DNA of 64,000 bases from Siphonodentalium dalli (taxonomy: Eukaryota > Mollusca > Scaphopoda > Gadilida > Siphonodentaliidae): positions 198,886,816-198,950,815 of the forward strand of contig CP136066.1 of NCBI GenBank assembly GCA_032622095.1. The letters run 5' to 3'. Numbering within the stretch: the first letter of the stretch is position 1; each line of letters begins with the position of its first letter. Positions 60,340 through 64,000 of the stretch are shown here, one piece after another. Made by a program: the position numbers and the translations under genes. The notes below the pieces were generated by a model. The model worked only from the letters and a program-made list of their open reading frames with translations, was not told where the DNA came from and searched no databases.

Positions 60340-61485
60340 AAGGGATGTGGCTAGAGGATCTCCGTGGGGGGGGGGGGGGGGGTTGTCCACCTTGGGAAAT
60401 TCCAACTGCACCCCCCCCCCTTGAATCAGAATCACAGACCAAACACTAGTTTTGCATAATTCCATTTGCACCCCCCCCCCCCCTTGAATCAGAATCACAG
60501 ACCAAACACACAAGTTTTGCATAATTCCATTTGCACCCCCTTGCACATCAGTCCTCAGGCCTAATATCCTATGTTGTTCTATATGCCCGATATAAGAAAA
60601 TTCAGATACTTTAACCTGAGAATTGCATAAATCCTAACATCTAGTAGCCTACTCCAGACAAATGCACACGGCTACGGATAAGACACCAGGACATTGTGTC
60701 CGTCCATGTTTGTTCAGCCCGGTGTGAGAAAATTTGGAAAACTATACAAGAAAATCGCAAATCCTAGCATCTAGACTGGCCTCAACTGAAGCTTCCCTAG
60801 TGTTGGAAATTTCAAACCTCATACTCCCTCTTAGGTTGGAAAATTCTCCAACTGATGACCATTGCAGTCCACAAGTTTGACCGAATGTACTAAACTATTG
60901 TTTCGTTAAACTAATTAGCAGTTTTGTATTGGTCACGGGGGAGGGACAGTGACACACCGGGCCGACCATGGTTCGGCCCGGTGTTGGAAAATTTTGAAAT
61001 CTGAACAAGAAAATCGCAAAATCCTAGCATCTAGACTAGCCTCAAGTCTTCTTAGAGTTGGAAATTTCAAACCTGACACCCCCCGGTTAGGTTGGAAAAT
61101 TTCCAAATGATGACAATTCCAATGACAATGTTGACCAAATGTATGACAATATTGTTTTCTTAAATTTAGTAGCAGTCTTGACTAGCCACGGGGGAGGACC
61201 AGGACACTAGCTTTCCAAGTGTTGGAAATTTCCAACCTGTCACTCCCCTAAGGTTGGAAAATTTCCAACTGATGACCATTTCAGTCCAACATTTTGACAA
61301 AAAATAGGAAAATATGCAAATATTGGTCCAAAAACAATTAATTCCCCCCAATAAATTGTTTGAAAATCAAACGACAAGAACATTGTCAACCCATTGTTGG
61401 TGTGAAATGAAATTTCCAACTGTTGAAAATTTTGACCAAAGTTGGGGGTGAGACACCCCCACACCCCCCTCTAGCCACATCCCTG
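60340..61485. mobile_element. hAT-like MITE family GGGAYGTGGCTAGAGG, copy 2
   Basis: Inverted ends AAGGGATGTGGCTAGAGG and the complement of CAGGGATGTGGCTAGAGG. Perfect 8-bp duplication TGTGCAAC at 60332-60339 and 61486-61493. The interior has poly-G and poly-C runs, a ~60-bp direct duplication (TGCATAATTCCATTTGCACC) and many TTGGAAAATTTCCAAC palindromes. No transposase. Confidence 0.9.
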
Positions 61486-61493
61486 TGTGCAAC

Positions 61494-61869
61494 AATCCCC
61501 ATTGCTTTCATTAATCTGGCATGTGATGAAAAACATTAACATGTATTATATAAAGGAACGACTCATGCGCACAGATTCACTGTCAGTGTTAATCTAAGCT
61601 TATAAAACAATATTATACTTCAACGACTACCACACATGGATCATTATAGTCTTTTGGTGCTTGACAGGCAAAGTTACAAGTGTTCTAACCTAAACCTCTG
61701 TTTTTACTAAAATTATGAACTCCTTGATAGTTATATACTGCTTAAGCGCTGTCAATAATTTACAGATGGTGCATGTAATTTCCATCTGTGTGTGGGGCTA
61801 CTAGAATCATGACACAAGTTAGGAGACAGATGAAACTCTGCATAAATGTGTTATACATGTAGGTACTAG
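61494..61869. other. No gene or repeat recognised
   Basis: AT-rich spacer between two elements. Confidence 0.4.
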
Positions 61870-62890
61870 TACATCTAAGCAAGGCCACACATATTGTGTC
61901 TGTCATTTGCAGAATGAGGTCATCAAATGGGTGAATTAAGTGACGCTAGCTATCCCGCACAGTGAGCTAGCATCACCAATTCACCCGCTGTGGACCTTAT
62001 TCTTCTTAAGCCTCAACTGCTATGGGAGACCTACATGTAGTATCAGATCGAAATTCCCCAATTGAAGTTGGTGATGTTCACCCATTAGTCACGTCGATTA
62101 TGCATTTTATCTTCTGCAAATTAGGGCATAGAGAAACAGAAGAGAGGCGGGGGGGGGGGGGTCGGAAAAAAAATTCAGGCACGTATGGCATTTGTTCCCT
62201 TTCGATCATTTTTTGTACCCACCCACCCCCACCGCCAAATTTTTTTCCGTTTTCGGCAGTTTTTTCCGGCCATTTTTTGACACCCACCCCCCCCTTTTAA
62301 CACTAAAACAGAGATTTGCGGGGGGAAATTCACTGTAAACAGCTGTATATGAATTCTGTGCATACTATTTATCATGGATGTTAACATGGACATGTACATA
62401 GGAATGAGTCATTTTGAGGTCATTCGGCCAAAAAAACATGGCTGCCAGCGGCCATCTTGGATTTCAAAATTTGCAACAAAATACAACACGATGACTGCCT
62501 GTAGTCAGTTTACAGTTAGAATTACATTATTTCTGTCATTCAAAGTGGGTTTGAAGCCCAACTCATTGCCAAAACACTAAAAAACAAGCATGAATTTTTT
62601 TTTTTAGTTGCGGAAAAAATTGCTTGTTGGTGGCTTTGACCACCCACCCACCCCGGCATACGTGCCGGAATTTCCCCCCCCCTGAGAGAGGTGGAAAAAT
62701 TAACACAAAACTATGTTAATTTGAGACAAAAGATACTTCCTAGAAGATGCGACGTAAGCAGAATGAAGTCCCCAGAGGGTGAATTTGGTGAATCTAGCCC
62801 GCTGTGCGGGATAACATCACTAAATTCACCTATGTGGCACCTCATTCTGCAAATGACAGACACACTATTTGCAGGCTTGCATCTAAGTAT
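61870..62890. mobile_element. Foldback element with TGTCATTTGCAGAATGAGGT arms
   Basis: 61880-62015 is inverted at 62755-62885. Shared words are GTGTCTGTCATTTGCAGAAT, GGTGAATTTAGTGA, TATCCCGCACAG and GATTCACCAAATTCACC. Each arm is itself partly palindromic around the CCCGCACAG centre. The interior holds G and C homopolymer runs (62150-62162, 62285-62296). Confidence 0.75.
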
Positions 62891-63189
62891 ATCTTATCAA
62901 GAAAAACATCTTTGATTAATACTAACCAGACTCAACTATATATTGCGAAAAGTAACACACAGCTTCATAACATTAACATTTTCAATATTTATTCAAACTT
63001 CTTCAGAAATGAGAGTTAGGCTGCCATTGCCTTTCTGACATAACAGTGTCTCGCCATGTCATCTGTATGTATTCACCCATTGCAACAAGAATATTGAAAT
63101 AACCAGCACTTACTATCCACCTCTGGCACCTGCTATATACTGTTCAATATTATCCAATGTGCCAGCCCACTGATAGTTAAATTTACTCC

Positions 63190-63372
63190 AGGGCCTTGTT
63201 TCATGAAAGCAACTTATGACATAGTTGGGACTTAATATTGTCATAAGTTCAAACTTCAGTCATAAGTGCGTTTCACGAACAAGGTCTTAACTTAAGATGG
63301 TCTTAACTTTGGTCTTAACTTTAAGACTGGTGTGAGGTGTCTTAGGATAACCTTAAAGTTAAGACCCACGCG
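63190..63372. repeat. TTGTTTCATGAAAGC / GTCTTAACTT repeat
   Basis: CTTGTTTCATGAAAG and CGTTTCACGAACAAGG are near-inverted. They are followed by a run of GGTCTTAACTT units and the inverted AAAGTTAAGACC. It looks like a short MITE. No gene. Confidence 0.6.
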
Positions 63373-63472
63373 ATAAGTGGCATATCGATCACAAATATGG
63401 CGGCCTATGTTATTTAGCAATTACGGAGATATCTGTACATTGTATGGGGTGGGCAACTCGTCGTCTAATATA

Positions 63473-64000
63473 CAGGGTCGTGGCTACAGAGTGAGATGGG
63501 GTGTTCGCCTCGAATTCCAACTACACCCCTTTAAACAACACCAAATTCTCTTTGGGTTTAAACATTCCAACTGGTACCTCAAACTTTCCAAAACCAAAGT
63601 ATGGAGAGATCAACCCCCCCCCCCCCACCGTATAACCATAGGGTTAGCTTGGTAAAAACAATTCAGAGCACATGCTTGTCATCAGAGTCGTGGCGATTGG
63701 GGTTTGTGTGTTGTCTACCCCCCCCGCAATGTTTAGCAATTGGAAATTTCATGCATGACAACAACATTAATCGTACACTATATATAGGTTTCAATTGTTT
63801 GAATTTCTAACGAGTAAAGGAATGTGTTGTTTTAGACAAACAGCAGCAACCGAAATGGCAATCAGTTGGAAAATCACCAACTTTAGGGGGTCAGTTTAGA
63901 AATTTCGAACTGTTGGAATATTTGAGATACCAATCTGAAAGTTTGCCCGGTTCAATTAAGGGGCGGGTGCAATTGGAAATTGCACGATGTAGCCTCTCCC
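63473..64000. mobile_element. hAT-like MITE family GGGAYGTGGCTAGAGG, copy 3 (runs off the window)
   Basis: Begins CAGGGTCGTGGCTACAGAG followed by CCAACTACACCCC, as in the other copies. It contains TTGGAAATT palindromes and poly-C runs. No right end before 64000. Confidence 0.75.

Noticed and set aside
62022-62300. Frames with Gly or Pro runs near 62150 and 62280
   Set aside because: Products of the G and C homopolymer runs.

Overview
The window is AT-rich animal (metazoan) nuclear DNA. Coding exons are few, short and bounded by GT/AG introns, and nearly everything else is transposable-element debris: non-LTR retrotransposons, hAT-, piggyBac- and Ginger-like non-autonomous DNA elements, foldback elements and tandem repeats. 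No bacterial-style operons, rRNA or tRNA genes were seen. The style (cytosolic sulfotransferase genes, KRBA2-like integrase, MITE-rich introns, degenerate GTCAAGGTCA tandem arrays) suggests a marine invertebrate, perhaps a lophotrochozoan. The species cannot be fixed from this sequence.

One convincing protein-coding gene is present: a five-coding-exon cytosolic-type sulfotransferase (SULT family) on the + strand, coding 23836-36480. It gives a 315-residue protein with the PAPS-binding loops, the catalytic His and the C-terminal RKG / GDWKN / KxxxTVxxxE block. A second, broken copy lies at 55572-59157. Its first coding exon has a frameshift, and the exon/intron boundary with its GTAAGT donor has been amplified into eight tandem copies. 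Its second coding exon stops halfway through.

Layout: 0.5-4.6 kb, a LINE interrupted by a hAT-like element (8-bp TSD) and by a second LINE; 4.7-5.5 kb, a third LINE on the minus strand; 6.0-14.1 kb, a very large imperfect palindrome whose left arm carries a 9-bp-TSD element that itself hosts a fourth LINE, plus several MITEs; 14.2-16.8 kb, MITE copies and a ~165-bp tandem repeat; 16.85-20.26 kb and 40.91-44.18 kb, two ~3.3-kb arms of a long inverted repeat that bracket the intact sulfotransferase gene; 21.0-23.0 kb, a piggyBac-like MITE, a hAT-like MITE and an array of sixteen 12-bp palindromes; 25.4-33.9 kb, the large second intron with foldback elements and a 1.7-kb Ginger-like element; 46.4-52.3 kb, four-and-a-third copies of a 1353-bp unit built on a MITE, with the whole array flanked by a 4-bp target duplication; 52.3-64 kb, further foldback and hAT-like elements around the sulfotransferase pseudogene.

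Many insertions can be read precisely because target-site duplications, and in several cases an uninterrupted copy elsewhere in the window, are visible. The items I think most worth follow-up are the transposon-bounded 1353-bp satellite, the amplified splice-donor array whose two unit lengths are predicted exactly by short repeats in the intact gene, the 12-bp palindrome array, and the long inverted repeat around the sulfotransferase gene.
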